DNA of 64,000 nt from Pseudomonas furukawaii. GTDB taxonomy: Bacteria > Pseudomonadota > Gammaproteobacteria > Pseudomonadales > Pseudomonadaceae. The stretch is from positions 124,001-188,000 of the forward strand of contig NZ_AP014862.1 in assembly GCF_002355475.1 (NCBI RefSeq), read 5' to 3'. The notes beneath the pieces are model-generated. The model was not told the origin of the DNA. It worked only from the letters and a program-made list of their open reading frames with translations, and searched no databases. Of this stretch, positions 17,254-27,176 are shown piece after piece. Both the position numbers and the translations under genes were made by a program. Each line of letters starts with the position of its first letter. Position 1 is the first letter of the stretch.

Positions 17254-18243
17254 TCATGCGCCCACGGCTTTCTGCCAGGCCTTGGGCTTGAAGAACAGCG
17301 TCTCGCCCCGGACCAGGCCCACCAGGCTGTCATGGTCCTTGACCACCTCGGCTTCGATCAGCTCGTCCTGGCCCTCGACCTTGAGTGTTACCCGGGTGAT
17401 CGCGCCCAGCGGGCGGATGTCGCGGACCTGGGCGGCGCGGTGTTCGGCCTCCTCGCCGCGGGACAGGGACACCTCGTGGGGCCGGAACAGTAGGTGCCGC
17501 TCATCGCCCAGGTGCAGGCGGTTGGAGTCGCCGAGGAAGTGGTAGACGAAGTCGCTGGCGGGCTTCTCGTAGACCTCGCCCGGGGAGCCGATCTGCTCGA
17601 TCACGCCCTTGTTCATGACCACGATGCGGTCGGCCACTTCCATGGCTTCTTCCTGGTCGTGGGTGACGAACACCGAGGTCAGGTTGATGTCCTCGTGCAG
17701 GCGCGCCAGCCAGCGGCGCAGCTCCTTGCGCACCTTGGCGTCCAGCGCGCCGAAGGGCTCGTCCAGCAGCAGGATCTTCGGCTCCACCGCCAGGGCGCGG
17801 GCGAGGGCGATCCGCTGGCGCTGGCCACCGGAAAGCTGCTCCGGGTAGCGGTCGGCGAGCCAGTCCAGCTGCACCATGTTCAGCAGCTCGTGGACCTTCT
17901 CGGCGATCCGCTTCTCGCTCGGGCGCTCGCCCCTGGGCTTCATCCGCAGGCCGAAGGCGACGTTGTCGAACACGGTCATGTGGCGGAACAGGGCGTAGTG
18001 CTGGAACACGAAGCCGACGTTGCGATCACGCACGTCGTGGCCGGAGACGTCCTCGCCATGGAACTGGATGCTGCCGGCATCCGGCGTTTCCAGGCCGGCG
18101 ATGATGCGCAGCAGGCTGGTCTTGCCGCAGCCGGACGGGCCGAGCAGGGCCACGAGCTCGCCGCTGTGGATATCCAGGTTGATGTCGTCGAGCGCGCGGA
18201 AGGCGCCGAAGGTCTTGCTGACATTACGGATTTCGATGGACAT
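17254..18243 (-). CDS. cysA: Sulfate/thiosulfate ABC transporter ATP-binding protein
   Basis: 329 aa ATPase of the sulfate importer. Walker [15 protein letters not shown] (about residues 33-46), signature [15 protein letters not shown], Walker [13 protein letters not shown] and the switch histidine in [10 protein letters not shown] are all intact. The C-terminal TOBE-like regulatory region ends in [14 protein letters not shown]. It is the last gene of the oscA-sbp-cysT-cysW-cysA unit, starting 3 bases after cysW. Confidence 0.96.
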   Translation of the reverse strand: MSIEIRNVSKTFGAFRALDDINLDIHSGELVALLGPSGCGKTSLLRIIAGLETPDAGSIQFHGEDVSGHDVRDRNVGFVFQHYALFRHMTVFDNVAFGLRMKPRGERPSEKRIAEKVHELLNMVQLDWLADRYPEQLSGGQRQRIALARALAVEPKILLLDEPFGALDAKVRKELRRWLARLHEDINLTSVFVTHDQEEAMEVADRIVVMNKGVIEQIGSPGEVYEKPASDFVYHFLGDSNRLHLGDERHLLFRPHEVSLSRGEEAEHRAAQVRDIRPLGAITRVTLKVEGQDELIEAEVVKDHDSLVGLVRGETLFFKPKAWQKAVGA

Positions 18244-18246
18244 GGC

Positions 18247-19110
18247 TTACTCCTCCGCGTCGCTGTGACGTAGGCGGGACAGACGGGATTCGCTCCACTG
18301 CTTGAGCAGCAGGATGCACAGCGCCAGGGCCAGCAACAGGCTGGCGACGCTGAAGGCGGCGGCGTGGTTGTACTCGTTGTAGAGGATCTCGACATGCAGC
18401 GGCAGGGTGTTGGTGACGCCACGGATGTGGCCGGACACCACCGATACCGCGCCGAACTCGCCCATGGCCCGCGCGGTGCAGAGCACCACGCCATAGATCA
18501 GGCCCCATTTGATGTTGGGCAGGGTCACGTGCCGGAACATCTGCCAGCCGCTGGCGCCCAGCAGGCGCGCGGCTTCCTCTTCCTGGGTGCCCTGCTCCTG
18601 CATCAGCGGGATCAGTTCGCGGGCGACGAAGGGCACCGTGACGAAGAGGGTGGCCAGGACGATGCCGGGCACGGCGAAGACGATCTGGATGTCACGGTCC
18701 ATCAGCCATTCGCCGAAGTAGCCCTGGGCGCCGAACAGCAGCACGTAGATCAGGCCCGCGATCACCGGCGATACCGAGAACGGCAGGTCGATCAGGGTCA
18801 CCAGCAGGCTCTTGCCGCGGAACTCGTACTTGCTCACGCACCAGGCGGCGGCCACGCCGAACACCAGGTTCAGCGGTACCGAGATGCCCACGGCGATCAG
18901 CGTCAGCTTGAGGGCGGACAGGGCGTCGGGCTCGAGGATGGCCGCGAAGAAGGTGCCCAGGCCCATCTTCAGGGCCTCGCTCAACACCACCAGGAGCGGC
19001 AGCACGAGGAATAGCACGAAGGCCAGCCAGGCGGCACCGATCAGCAGGCGGCGTCCCCAGGCGCTGCCACGGCGGGCTGCGCTGACGGAGGTCAGGGTTG
19101 CGGAACTCAT
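18247..19110 (-). CDS. cysW: Sulfate ABC transporter permease CysW
   Basis: 287 aa inner-membrane permease with about six helices. The EAA-type loop that contacts CysA reads [20 protein letters not shown]. The CysW-specific features [20 protein letters not shown] and [19 protein letters not shown] are present. It lies directly between cysT (10-base gap) and cysA (3-base gap). Confidence 0.95.
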   Translation of the reverse strand: MSSATLTSVSAARRGSAWGRRLLIGAAWLAFVLFLVLPLLVVLSEALKMGLGTFFAAILEPDALSALKLTLIAVGISVPLNLVFGVAAAWCVSKYEFRGKSLLVTLIDLPFSVSPVIAGLIYVLLFGAQGYFGEWLMDRDIQIVFAVPGIVLATLFVTVPFVARELIPLMQEQGTQEEEAARLLGASGWQMFRHVTLPNIKWGLIYGVVLCTARAMGEFGAVSVVSGHIRGVTNTLPLHVEILYNEYNHAAAFSVASLLLALALCILLLKQWSESRLSRLRHSDAEE

Positions 19111-19120
19111 GGCGCTCTCC

Positions 19121-19939
19121 TCAGGGGGTCTCGATGCGGCGTTGCAGCAGGTTGATCAGCAGCAGCAGGAGGAAGGACACCACCAGCATCAGCACGCCGA
19201 TGGCGGTGGCGCCGGCGTAGTCGTACTGGTCCAGCTTGACCATGATCAGCAGCGGCAGGATCTCGGTCTTCATCGGCATGTTGCCGGCGATGAAGATCAC
19301 CGAGCCGTACTCGCCCACGCCCCGGGCGAAGGCCAGGGCGAAGCCGGTCAGCCAGGCGGGCAGCAGGGCCGGCAGCAGCACGTGGCGGAACACCTGCAGG
19401 GGCTTCGCGCCCAGGCAGGCAGCCGCCTCTTCCACCTCGCGGGGGATGTCGGCCAGCACCGGCTGCACCGTGCGCACCACGAAGGGCAGGGTGACGAAGG
19501 TCAGCGCCAGGGTGATGCCCAGCGGGGTATAGGCGATCTTGAAACCGAGGTCGGTGGCGAACTGGCCCACCAGGCCGGCCGGCGCGTAGAGCGCGGTGAG
19601 GGCGATGCCGGCGACCGCGGTGGGCAGGGCGAAGGGCAGGTCGACCATGGCCTCGATGACCTTGCGGCCGAAGAACTCGTAGCGCACCAGCACCCAGGCC
19701 AGCAGGGTGCCGATGATGCCGTTGAGCACGGCGGCGGCGAGCGCGGTGCCGAAGCTGAGCTTGAGCGCGGCGAGCACGCGGGGTGCGCTGACGATGTTCC
19801 AGAACTGCGCCCAGGTGAGGTCGAAGGTCTTGAGGAACAGGGCGCCCAGGGGAATCAGCACCAACAGGCTGAGGTACACCAGGGTGTACCCCAGGGTCAG
19901 CCCGAAGCCGGGTATGACCGGGGACGTTCGGCGGGACAT
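19121..19939 (-). CDS. cysT: Sulfate ABC transporter permease CysT
   Basis: 272 aa inner-membrane permease paired with CysW. The EAA loop is [20 protein letters not shown] and the conserved end [20 protein letters not shown] is present. ATG 19939 gives the usual CysT length and N terminus ([20 protein letters not shown]); a longer reading to 20029 would run into sbp with no similarity. 86 bases separate it from sbp. Confidence 0.95.
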   Translation of the reverse strand: MSRRTSPVIPGFGLTLGYTLVYLSLLVLIPLGALFLKTFDLTWAQFWNIVSAPRVLAALKLSFGTALAAAVLNGIIGTLLAWVLVRYEFFGRKVIEAMVDLPFALPTAVAGIALTALYAPAGLVGQFATDLGFKIAYTPLGITLALTFVTLPFVVRTVQPVLADIPREVEEAAACLGAKPLQVFRHVLLPALLPAWLTGFALAFARGVGEYGSVIFIAGNMPMKTEILPLLIMVKLDQYDYAGATAIGVLMLVVSFLLLLLINLLQRRIETP

Positions 19940-20025
19940 GGAATGGACCTGTACGTGAAGTAGGGGCGCCGCGCGCGGGGCCTGCATTCCTGCTGGCGGC
20001 TGGTACGCGCAGCGCACCCTGGGGA

Positions 20026-21021
20026 TCAATGGGCTTGGTAGATCTGGTCGAAGATGCCGCCGTCGTTGAAGAACCTGGGTTGCGCCTCCTTCCAGCCGTT
20101 GAAGTCCTTGTCCACGGTCACCAGGTCCAGTTTCGGGAACTGGCTGGCGAACTCCGCCGCCACCTTCTCGTTGCGCGGGCGGTAGAAGTGCTTCGCCGCG
20201 ATGCGCTGGCCTTCTTCGCTGTAGAGGTACTGCAGGTAGGCCTCGGCCACCTTGCGGGTCCCCTTCTTGTCGACGTTCCTGTCCACCACGGATACCGGCG
20301 GCTCGGCGAGGATCGAGAGACTCGGGGCGACGATCTCGAAGTTCTCGCCACCCTGCTCCTTGAGGGCCAGGAAGGCTTCGTTCTCCCAGGCCAGCAGCAC
20401 GTCGCCGATGTTGTTGTTGACGAAGGTGATGGTGGAGCCGCGAGCGCCGGTGTCCAGTACCGGTACCTGCTGGTACAGCGCCTTCACGTATTCCTGGGCC
20501 TTGGCGTCGCTACCGTAGGTCTTTTTCGCCCAGGCCCAGGCGGCGAGGAAGTTCCAGCGGGCGCCGCCGGAGGTCTTGGGGTTCGGGGTGATCACTTCCA
20601 CGCCCGCCTTGGTCAGGTCGCCCCAGTCCTTGATGCCCTTGGGATTGCCCTTGCGCACCAGGAACACGATGGTCGAGGTGTAGGGGGTGCTGTTGTCGGG
20701 CAGGCGGGCCTGCCAGTTCTCGGGGATCAGCTTGCCGAGCTTGTGCAATTCGTCGATGTCGCCGGCCAGCGCCAGGGTCACCACGTCGGCCCTCAGGCCG
20801 TCGATCACGGCGCGGGCCTGCTTGCCTGAGCCGCCGTGGGATTGCTGGACCTTCACATCGTCGCCGCCCTGGGCCTTCCAATGCTTGGCGAAGGCGGCGT
20901 TGTAATCCTGATAGAGCTCGCGGGTCGGGTCGTAGGACACGTTGAGCAGTTCGGTGGCGGCGGCCGGGCCGGCGATCAGGGCGCTGGCGAGGGTGGCGAG
21001 GGCGAAACGGCGAATCGACAT
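20026..21021 (-). CDS. sbp: Periplasmic sulfate-binding protein
   Basis: 331 aa with a signal peptide ([20 protein letters not shown], cleavage after AAA). The mature protein begins with the family motif [17 protein letters not shown] and contains [17 protein letters not shown] and [16 protein letters not shown], the sulfate-binding loops of the Sbp/CysP family. It delivers sulfate to CysT/CysW. First transport gene of the operon, 116 bases after oscA. Confidence 0.96.
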   Translation of the reverse strand: MSIRRFALATLASALIAGPAAATELLNVSYDPTRELYQDYNAAFAKHWKAQGGDDVKVQQSHGGSGKQARAVIDGLRADVVTLALAGDIDELHKLGKLIPENWQARLPDNSTPYTSTIVFLVRKGNPKGIKDWGDLTKAGVEVITPNPKTSGGARWNFLAAWAWAKKTYGSDAKAQEYVKALYQQVPVLDTGARGSTITFVNNNIGDVLLAWENEAFLALKEQGGENFEIVAPSLSILAEPPVSVVDRNVDKKGTRKVAEAYLQYLYSEEGQRIAAKHFYRPRNEKVAAEFASQFPKLDLVTVDKDFNGWKEAQPRFFNDGGIFDQIYQAH

Positions 21022-21137
21022 GGTGCAGCTCCTGACGGGAATCTTGTGCTGTTGGCGGGTTGGATGGGGTTGTCGAGTCGCCCTCCGGCTGTCCGGTCGG
21101 GCCTTGGGTCGGCCGTGTCTCGGCCTGTGCGGGTGGA

Positions 21138-21320
21138 TCAGCTGGTGCGGTTGTTCGGCGGTTGCAGACGGAATTTTTCCTTGCGCTCGATCTGCACCAC
21201 CTGGCCGTTATGCAGGGTGATTTCCACCGAACCGAAACGCAGGCCGTGCAGGGCGTTCTGGATTTCGCGCAGGAGGGCGGCATCGTCCTGGCCTTCCAGG
21301 CTGCGAAGGGGTGCGCTCAT
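21138..21320 (-). CDS. oscA: OscA/YezD family small protein (DUF2292)
   Basis: 60 aa. The core [20 protein letters not shown] followed by KEKFRL is the DUF2292/YezD signature. In Pseudomonas corrugata the homologue OscA lies upstream of the sulfate-transport genes and is needed for organosulfur use under chromate-induced sulfur stress. Position here is identical: first gene before sbp-cysT-cysW-cysA. The ATG (21320) is preceded by AAGGAGC. Probably induced on sulfur starvation through the AT-rich upstream site. Confidence 0.88.
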   Translation of the reverse strand: MSAPLRSLEGQDDAALLREIQNALHGLRFGSVEITLHNGQVVQIERKEKFRLQPPNNRTS

Positions 21321-21406
21321 GATCGTGCTCCTTGGATATGAGGCCCGCGGCGTGGGACGGAGAGGGTTCCGCGTGGCGTGGAGCGGATCTTAAGCAGCTG
21401 CCATAT

Positions 21407-21431
21407 ATTCTTAAAAATACTATTTAAGAAT
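21407..21431 (-). promoter_or_regulatory. AT-rich inverted repeat upstream of oscA-sbp-cysTWA (CysB-type candidate)
   Basis: Arms ATTCTTAAA (21407-21415) and TTTAAGAAT (21423-21431) form a perfect 9-bp dyad in a markedly AT-rich stretch 87 bases upstream of oscA. AT-rich dyads of this kind are typical of CysB activation sites at sulfur genes. The location supports this; binding is inferred. Confidence 0.55.
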
Positions 21432-21466
21432 TTTTATATAGCTGAAAGTTTTGTTCGATGGTGAGG

Positions 21467-23371
21467 TCAGACCGGGGACCAGAGCCGCTCAACCTCTTCT
21501 GCCGGGACGGGGCGGCTGAACAGGTAGCCCTGCCCGTACTCGCAGCCCAGGTCCCGGAGGAAGGTGGCCTGGTCGGCCGTTTCGATGCCCTCGGCAAGCA
21601 CGGCGAGTCCCAGGCTGTGGCCCAGGGCGGTGACGGCCCGGGCGATGGCGATGTCGTTCTGGTCGGCGGGAAGTCCACGGACGAAGCTCTGGTCGATCTT
21701 CAGCTTGTGCACCGGCAGACGCTTGAGGCGCTGCAGCGAGGAGTAGCCGGTACCGAAATCGTCGATGGCCAGCCGCACGCCCAACTGACGCAATCGGGAA
21801 AGGAGCGCCTCGGCCGTGTCCGGGTCTTCCATCACCGCGCTCTCGGTGATCTCCAGTTCCAGGTAGCCCGGCGGCAGGCCAGTGGCGGCCAGCACCCGGG
21901 CCACCTGGCCTTCCAGTTCGGTGCGGCGGAACAGCCGGCAGGACAGGTTCACCGCGACGAAATCCAGTTCATGGCCCTGCTCCAGCCACTGCTGGATCTG
22001 CCGGCAGGCGCGCTCCAGCACCCAGACATCGATGCCGCCGATCAGGCCGCTGTCCTCGGCCACCGGGAGGAACTCGCCTGGCGACACCAGGCCGCGTTCG
22101 GGATGCTCCCAGCGCACCAGGGCTTCGAAGCCGATCAGCCGGCCATCGGCCAGGCGGCGGATGGGCTGGTAGTGGACCCGCAATTGGTCCCGCTCCAGGG
22201 CTACGCGCAGGGCGCTGACCATCTCCACCCGCTGCTGGGCCTGGGCGGTCAGCTCCTGGCTGTAGAAGGCGTAGGAGTCGCGGCCGGCGCTCTTGGCCTT
22301 GAACAGTGCCGAGTCGGCGTTGCGCATCACCCGCTCGACATTGTCGTCCTCCTCCGGCAGCAGGCTGATCCCGAGGCTGGTGCTGATGAACAGGTCGTGG
22401 CCGCCGATGCGGAAGGGGGTGGCCAGTGCGGAGCGGATGCGTTCGGCCAGCGCGGCGGCCTGGTCGGCGAGGGGGCAGTTGTCCCAGAGCAGGCCGAACT
22501 CGTCGCCGCCGAGCCGCGCGAGGGTCATACCGCCTTCCAGCAGCGTCTGCAGGCGAGTCCCGACCATTTTCAGCAGCAGGTCGCCCTGGGAAGGGCCCAG
22601 GCTTTCGTTGATGTGCTTGAAGTGGTCCAGGTCCATCAGCAGGATGGCGCCGTTGCGATGCTCGCGGCGGCAGCGCTCCAGCACCTGCTCCACGCGCTCG
22701 GTGAACAGCAGGCGATTGGGCAGGTTGGTCAGGGGGTCGTGGTGGGCGAGGAAGTCCAGTTCGTTCTGTGAGCGCTTGATGGCGCTGATGTCGGAGAACA
22801 CCGCGACGTAGTGGGTCAGCACGCCGTCCTCGTCATGGATGGCGCGGATGTTCTGCCAGAGCGGGTAGATCTCGCCGTCCTTGCGTCGGTTCCAGACCTC
22901 GCCGCTCCATTCCCGGCGGCTGTCCAGGGCGTGCCACATGGCATTGTAGAACTCCCGGGAATGGCGACCGGAGCTGAACAGGCGCGGATCATGGCCCAGC
23001 ACCTCGGCCTCCTCGTAGCCGGTGATGCGGGCGAAGGCACGGTTGACGTGGACGATGCTGCGCGTGGCGTCGGTGACCAGCACGCCTTCCTGGGTGGCGT
23101 CGAACACGGCGGCGGCCTGGCGCAGGCTGCTTTCGTGGGCGCGACGGGCATCCAGGTAGCTGCGCAGGCTGCGCAGGTGCAGGCAGATCAGGCCGAACAG
23201 AAGCAGGCTGGTGACGGCGACGAAGGCCAACCCCTTGACGGTCTGCAGTTCGGCCAGCAGATCGCGGTCACCCACCAGGCCGAGCAGCACGCGGTCGCTG
23301 AAGAGCACCCAGAGGCTGGCCAGGACGAAATAGGTGAGTACCAGTCTGAGGGCGTTGAACTTGGAACGCAT
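21467..23371 (-). CDS. pipA: PAS-GGDEF-EAL membrane protein, probable c-di-GMP phosphodiesterase
   Basis: 634 aa: two TM helices (about residues 9-26 and 46-65), PAS/PAC (80-200), GGDEF (about 215-370) and EAL (375-630). The GGDEF motif (RLGGDEFG) is intact but no RxxD I-site precedes it. The EAL domain has its catalytic set: EALVRW, NLSCRLF, ELEITESAV and IDDFGTGYSSL with KIDQSFV. By order (sulfate operon, this gene, desA) it corresponds to P. aeruginosa PA0285 (PipA), known as a phosphodiesterase; the symbol rests on that synteny. Divergent from desA. Confidence 0.87.
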   Translation of the reverse strand: MRSKFNALRLVLTYFVLASLWVLFSDRVLLGLVGDRDLLAELQTVKGLAFVAVTSLLLFGLICLHLRSLRSYLDARRAHESSLRQAAAVFDATQEGVLVTDATRSIVHVNRAFARITGYEEAEVLGHDPRLFSSGRHSREFYNAMWHALDSRREWSGEVWNRRKDGEIYPLWQNIRAIHDEDGVLTHYVAVFSDISAIKRSQNELDFLAHHDPLTNLPNRLLFTERVEQVLERCRREHRNGAILLMDLDHFKHINESLGPSQGDLLLKMVGTRLQTLLEGGMTLARLGGDEFGLLWDNCPLADQAAALAERIRSALATPFRIGGHDLFISTSLGISLLPEEDDNVERVMRNADSALFKAKSAGRDSYAFYSQELTAQAQQRVEMVSALRVALERDQLRVHYQPIRRLADGRLIGFEALVRWEHPERGLVSPGEFLPVAEDSGLIGGIDVWVLERACRQIQQWLEQGHELDFVAVNLSCRLFRRTELEGQVARVLAATGLPPGYLELEITESAVMEDPDTAEALLSRLRQLGVRLAIDDFGTGYSSLQRLKRLPVHKLKIDQSFVRGLPADQNDIAIARAVTALGHSLGLAVLAEGIETADQATFLRDLGCEYGQGYLFSRPVPAEEVERLWSPV

Positions 23372-23547
23372 GGAGGCGTGGCCTTCCTGGCTTTGATCGT
23401 TCGTGGGCGGATCGCATTATAGGGCCAACCGACGGTCGGAGGGCTTCTATCTAAAAGAGAGGATGGTTTTCTCCGATCGCTTTGTGATAATCCAGAACCT
23501 GTCGTGCCTGACAAGTCCCGTTCACATCATCCGAGGCAACACCATCC

Positions 23548-24732
23548 ATGTGGTACAACGGAATTCTCGACCTGTCGCTGTGGCAGTTGGTGGCGGTCAC
23601 CCTGGTGCTGACCCATATCACCATCGTCAGCGTCACCGTCTATCTGCATCGCTATTCCGCCCATCGTTCCCTTGAGCTGCATCCCGCGCTCAAGCATTTC
23701 TTCCGCCTCTGGCTGTGGCTCACCACTGCCATGAACACCCGTGAGTGGACCGCCATCCACCGCAAGCACCACGCCAAATGCGAGACCGTCGACGACCCCC
23801 ACAGCCCGGTGGTGAAGGGGCTCTGGACCGTGCTGCGCCAGGGGGCCGAGCTCTACCAGGCGGAGGCGAAGAACGAGGAAACCCTGCGCATCTACGGCAA
23901 GAACTGCCCGGACGACTGGCTGGAGCGCAATGTCTACGGCCGCTATCCCATCGGCGGCGTGACCCTGATGGCATTGATCGACCTCGCCCTGTTCGGCGCT
24001 GCCGGCATCACCATCTGGGCCGTGCAGATGATGTGGATCCCGGTCTGGGCCGCCGGCGTCATCAATGGCCTGGGCCACGCCATCGGCTATCGCAACTTCG
24101 AGTGCCGCGACGCCGCCACCAACCTGGTGCCCTGGGGCATCCTCATCGGTGGCGAGGAACTGCACAACAACCATCACACCTACCCCAACTCCGCCAAGCT
24201 CTCGGTGAAGTCGTGGGAGTTCGACATGGGCTGGGCCTGGATACGCCTGTTCAGCCTGCTGGGCCTGGCCAAGGTGCAGCGTGTCGCGCCCATCGCCCAC
24301 CGTGTGGAAGGCAAGGGCAGCCTGGACATGGACACCGCCATGGCCATCCTCAACAACCGCTTCCAGATCATGGCGCAGTACCGAAAGCTGGTGATCAGCC
24401 CGCTGGTGAAGCAGGAACTGGCCAAGGCCGACGAGTCGGTGCGCCACCTGTTCCGCCGCGCCAAGCGCCTGCTCTCCCGCGAGACGAGCCTGCTGGACGA
24501 GAGCCACCAGGCGCGCATCGCCGCCATGCTGGAGCAGAGCCAGGCACTCAAGGTGATCTATGAGAAGCGCCTCGCGCTGCAGCAGATCTGGGTCAAGACC
24601 AGTGCCAATGGCCACGAGATGCTGGCGGCCATGAAGGAATGGATCCACGAGGCCGAAACCAGCGGCATCCAGTCCCTCCGGGACTTCGCCGAGCAGCTCA
24701 AGACCTATTCCCTGCGTCCGGCCACTGCCTGA
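23548..24732 (+). CDS. desA: Fatty acid delta-9 desaturase (DesA-type)
   Basis: 394 aa membrane di-iron desaturase. The three histidine boxes are HRYSAH (near residue 34), HRKHH (near 72) and HNNHH (near 210), separated by hydrophobic segments. The N terminus MWYNGILDLSLWQLVAVTLV and the length match P. aeruginosa DesA (PA0286), which introduces double bonds into phospholipid acyl chains and maintains membrane fluidity. The position next to the PipA-like gene agrees; DesB is the main alternative. The ATG is at 23548 and a strong terminator follows the stop. Confidence 0.9.
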   Translation: MWYNGILDLSLWQLVAVTLVLTHITIVSVTVYLHRYSAHRSLELHPALKHFFRLWLWLTTAMNTREWTAIHRKHHAKCETVDDPHSPVVKGLWTVLRQGAELYQAEAKNEETLRIYGKNCPDDWLERNVYGRYPIGGVTLMALIDLALFGAAGITIWAVQMMWIPVWAAGVINGLGHAIGYRNFECRDAATNLVPWGILIGGEELHNNHHTYPNSAKLSVKSWEFDMGWAWIRLFSLLGLAKVQRVAPIAHRVEGKGSLDMDTAMAILNNRFQIMAQYRKLVISPLVKQELAKADESVRHLFRRAKRLLSRETSLLDESHQARIAAMLEQSQALKVIYEKRLALQQIWVKTSANGHEMLAAMKEWIHEAETSGIQSLRDFAEQLKTYSLRPATA

Positions 24733-24753
24733 TTCGGGGCAACCCTCTGGAAG

Positions 24754-24786
24754 AGGCCGGCAATGAAGCCGGCCTTTTTCTTTTCC
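24754..24786 (+). terminator. Terminator of desA
   Basis: An 8-bp stem AGGCCGGC (24754-24761)/GCCGGCCT (24768-24775) with a 6-nt loop is followed by TTTTCTTTT, 22 bases after the desA stop. Confidence 0.9.
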
Positions 24787-24841
24787 GGGGCCACGAAGGT
24801 CCTCGGTTGCTCCGCCGCTCCCCGCCCAGCGCATAAAAAAA

Positions 24842-24865
24842 GGTTCATCGCGGATTATCGGGGAA
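24842..24865 (+). repeat. Left terminal inverted repeat
   Basis: Begins GGTTCATCGCGG and ends ATTATCGGGGAA. It matches the reverse complement of 27177-27200 at 22 of 24 positions. Weaker similarity (GGATTG-like block) continues for about 20 more bases on each side. Confidence 0.7.
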
Positions 24866-25237
24866 ATCCTGTTCACACTGGATTGGCGATTTTGCGTGGC
24901 GCCCTGACCCACTCCCAGTCTGCGGATACCGCCCTCTCCCCCGCCCCTCTCCCAGAAGAGGAGAGGGGTGACTCGCGCCGGCAGGGGACAAGTCATCCTG
25001 CTGCCCAAACCAATCTGAAACCAGGCGAAGAATATGACGCCGCGCGAAGTGCCCCGTCAGGAGGCCGAGCGGAGTCGTCGTGCAGGAGGACGAGCGGCAT
25101 GGATGCCGCGAGAGGCGTGTGGGGCCATGGATGGCCCCTCGCGCCGTGCCCCCGGAGCGACGATGCAGCGAGGGAAGTTTGGCACAGCCAAACCTGGATG
25201 CAGGGGCAAGCCCTTTGGTTCCTTTCGGCGATTGAGA
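24866..25237. other. Left body of the element (3' exon side of the intron), no gene
   Basis: 372 bases between the left inverted repeat and the intron end. Long open frames exist on both strands but have unlikely composition and no recognisable domain. A short palindromic block (CCCCTCTCCCAGAAGAGGAG region, about 24951-24970) resembles dispersed intergenic sequence of Pseudomonas. I see no gene here. Confidence 0.5.
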
Positions 25238-25277
25238 ATCGGCATAGGGGGCGGCCATCGGGCCGCGCCCCTGCCAC

Positions 25278-25309
25278 ACCACCCGGCATGCGGGTCCGCA
25301 CCGGGCGGT
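25278..25309 (-). ncRNA. Group II intron domain V
   Basis: A 32-nt hairpin: arms ACCGCCCGG and CCGGGTGGT, upper stem GCGG/CCGC with an AT two-base bulge on the 3' arm. This is the catalytic core element of group II introns. It sits 15 bases downstream of the reverse transcriptase stop. Confidence 0.75.
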
Positions 25310-25323
25310 TCGAGAAGTTGAGG

Positions 25324-26692
25324 TCAGCAGAGTCGAGGTAGACCCAACCGGTCGAACCACGCCACCGTAAGCACTCCATGGATCAGACCGACACTGTTGT
25401 GCCAGAACCTGTGGCTGTTGCCGGCTATCGCCGCTGCCAGATCAGGCCATGCTCCAAGTTTGCGCAGTTCACGGTACGTTCTCCGTCCGGTTTTCCATTG
25501 TTTGAGCTGGATGGCCCTGAGTCGTCGGCGTATCCACTCATCAAAACCCCGCCAACGACGAGGGGTTTGCGATAGACCGAAGTACGCTTTCCAACCCAGT
25601 AGGTAAGGCCTCAGGCTTTCCACCACTTGCGACACACTTCGGCCTCCGTTTCGAGACGTCAGCTGTCGGATGCGGCTTTTGAACCGCTGCAGTGCTTGGC
25701 TGGCCACCCCGCGTTTGATCTCGCCTTGAGCCGACAGCCAAAAGCTGTAGCCCAGGAACTTGCGGCCAAACGCACTGGCAATCGCGCTCTTGCGTTCGTT
25801 CACTTGCAGCCTGAGTCGATCATAAAGGCGACGGAGCACTGCCATTACCCGCTGACCGGCCTTGAGGCTGCGTACGTAAACATTCGCGTCGTCCGCGTAC
25901 CTGACGAAGCAATGGCCTCGTCGCTCCAACTCTTTGTCCACCTCATCCAGCAATACATTGGCCAGCAGTGGTGAAAGGGGGCCGCCTTGCGGTGTCCCTC
26001 GTTCACTGGCCACCACCACGCCGTCGATCAACGTCCCGCTGTTCAGGTAGGCCCGGACCAGACGCAGAACGCCTCGGTCGGTCACCTTTCTGCTCAGTCG
26101 AGCGATCAACAGGTCATGGTCGACGCGATCGAAAAACTGCTCCAGATCGACGTCCACCAGGATGTTCCGCCCCGAGTGAATGTATCGCTGCGCTGCCAGT
26201 ACCGCTTGGTGAGCGCTGCGACCGGGACGAAAGCCGTAGCTATGATCACTGAACCCTGGGTCCAGCAACGGCTGCAGAATCTGTAGCAGCGCCTGCTGGA
26301 TCAGCCTGTCCGTCACCGTCGGGATGCCCAGCTTGCGCTCGCCACCCTCCGGCTTGGGGATCAGGACTCTACGCACCGGACTTGGCCGATACGTCCCGGC
26401 CAGCAACTGTGCCCGTATCGCGGGCCAGGCCGTTTTCAGATGCTCGACCGTCTCATCGATCCCAAGACCGTCGACGCCCGCAACACCTTTATTAGCCCGA
26501 ACGCGCTTGAGCGCCAGTTGCAGGTTCTCTCTTGTCAGGACTTCTTGCAGAAGCCCTGACCCCGTGTGGTTCTGGTCATGGCGCGGACAGCCGGCTTCAT
26601 CGCTGGACGCCCCGCGTCGGGCTTCACCCGTTGCAGCTCCGTCCCCGCCCCGGTTTCCCGGGCATCTGATGCAAGGCCTGCTGTATCGCCAT
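25324..26692 (-). pseudogene. ltrA: Group II intron reverse transcriptase/maturase, frameshifted near the N terminus
   Basis: Most of the protein is one frame: RT domain (IPKPEGGERKLGIPTVTDRL, GTPQGGPLSPLL, catalytic YADD in FVRYADDANVYV), then a maturase X domain ending in SLRPYLLGWKAYF and EWIRRRLRAIQLKQWKTGR. The natural start is ATG at 26692 (MAIQQALHQMPG, GGAG upstream). That frame stops after 22 codons, whereas coding similarity continues one base out of phase (GEARRGASSDEAGC, then LLQEVLTRENLQLALKRVRA). One extra A in the run at 26654-26656 explains this. The in-phase ATG-like start at 26406 would remove the first RT block. No HNH endonuclease is present. Confidence 0.78.
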
Positions 26693-27176
26693 GGTGAACC
26701 TCACTCCTTCTCGTTCGGCCCTTCGCTGCAGCGCAACTACTACGGCCTCTGCTGACTTCTCGCTCCAACTTACGTCGTTGCCCTTTCAGGCATAAGGCGA
26801 GATCTCCCCAGGTAAGAACGCCATCCTTCACCGCACAACCGCTGCATTTACGTCACCGGGCTTTGGCCACAAGAGCTTCGCAGTACCTTGGCTGCTCGCC
26901 CTGTCCGGTAACGCCTCAGATGCAGTTCGTGTAACTCGGCTCGCGGTTTACGCTCCACGCTTCCTCCCCACACTCAGTCGCCTTCATGCAGTTGCGCTTC
27001 ACTTCATTCGCTGTGGCCAGCTCAAGAGAGGACTTTCACCTCTAGGATGGCGCCCATGCTGGGCGCACAAGGGACTCGCCCGGGAGGGCGAAACAGCAAC
27101 TCGCAGCCTGCGCGGAAATGAGCCGATCCCCCACAAAACCTGACGCCGGTTCGACAATCCGGCTTGAGCAAGTCCC
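26693..27176. other. Intron 5' structural region and right body of the element, no gene
   Basis: 26693-27068 is the folded 5' part of the group II intron (domains I-III) on the minus strand. 27069-27176 is the 5' exon side of the host element, containing a CGCCC/GGGCG hairpin. No coding sequence is supported. Confidence 0.6.

Larger units (their letters stand above)
25238..27068 (-). mobile_element. Group II intron (1831 nt)
   Basis: On the minus strand the 5' end at 27068 reads GTGCGCCCAGCATGGGCGC with the following GAGGTGAAAGTCCTC, a typical group II 5' domain-I sequence. The reverse transcriptase lies in domain IV. Domain V is recognisable at 25278-25309 (stem ACCGCCCGG/CCGGGTGGT with the AT bulge opposite). 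Domain VI follows with a bulged A in CCCTATGCC, and the intron ends in CCGAT at 25238. The 5' exon ends GGGCGAGTCCCTT with a short hairpin (CGCCC/GGGCG) just upstream. Boundaries are inferred from these motifs and may shift by a base or two. Confidence 0.78.

Noticed and set aside
24845-25360. Minus-strand frame over the left part of the insertion element
   Set aside because: It spans the intron end and exon side, and its residues look like translated repeat sequence. No domain was found.
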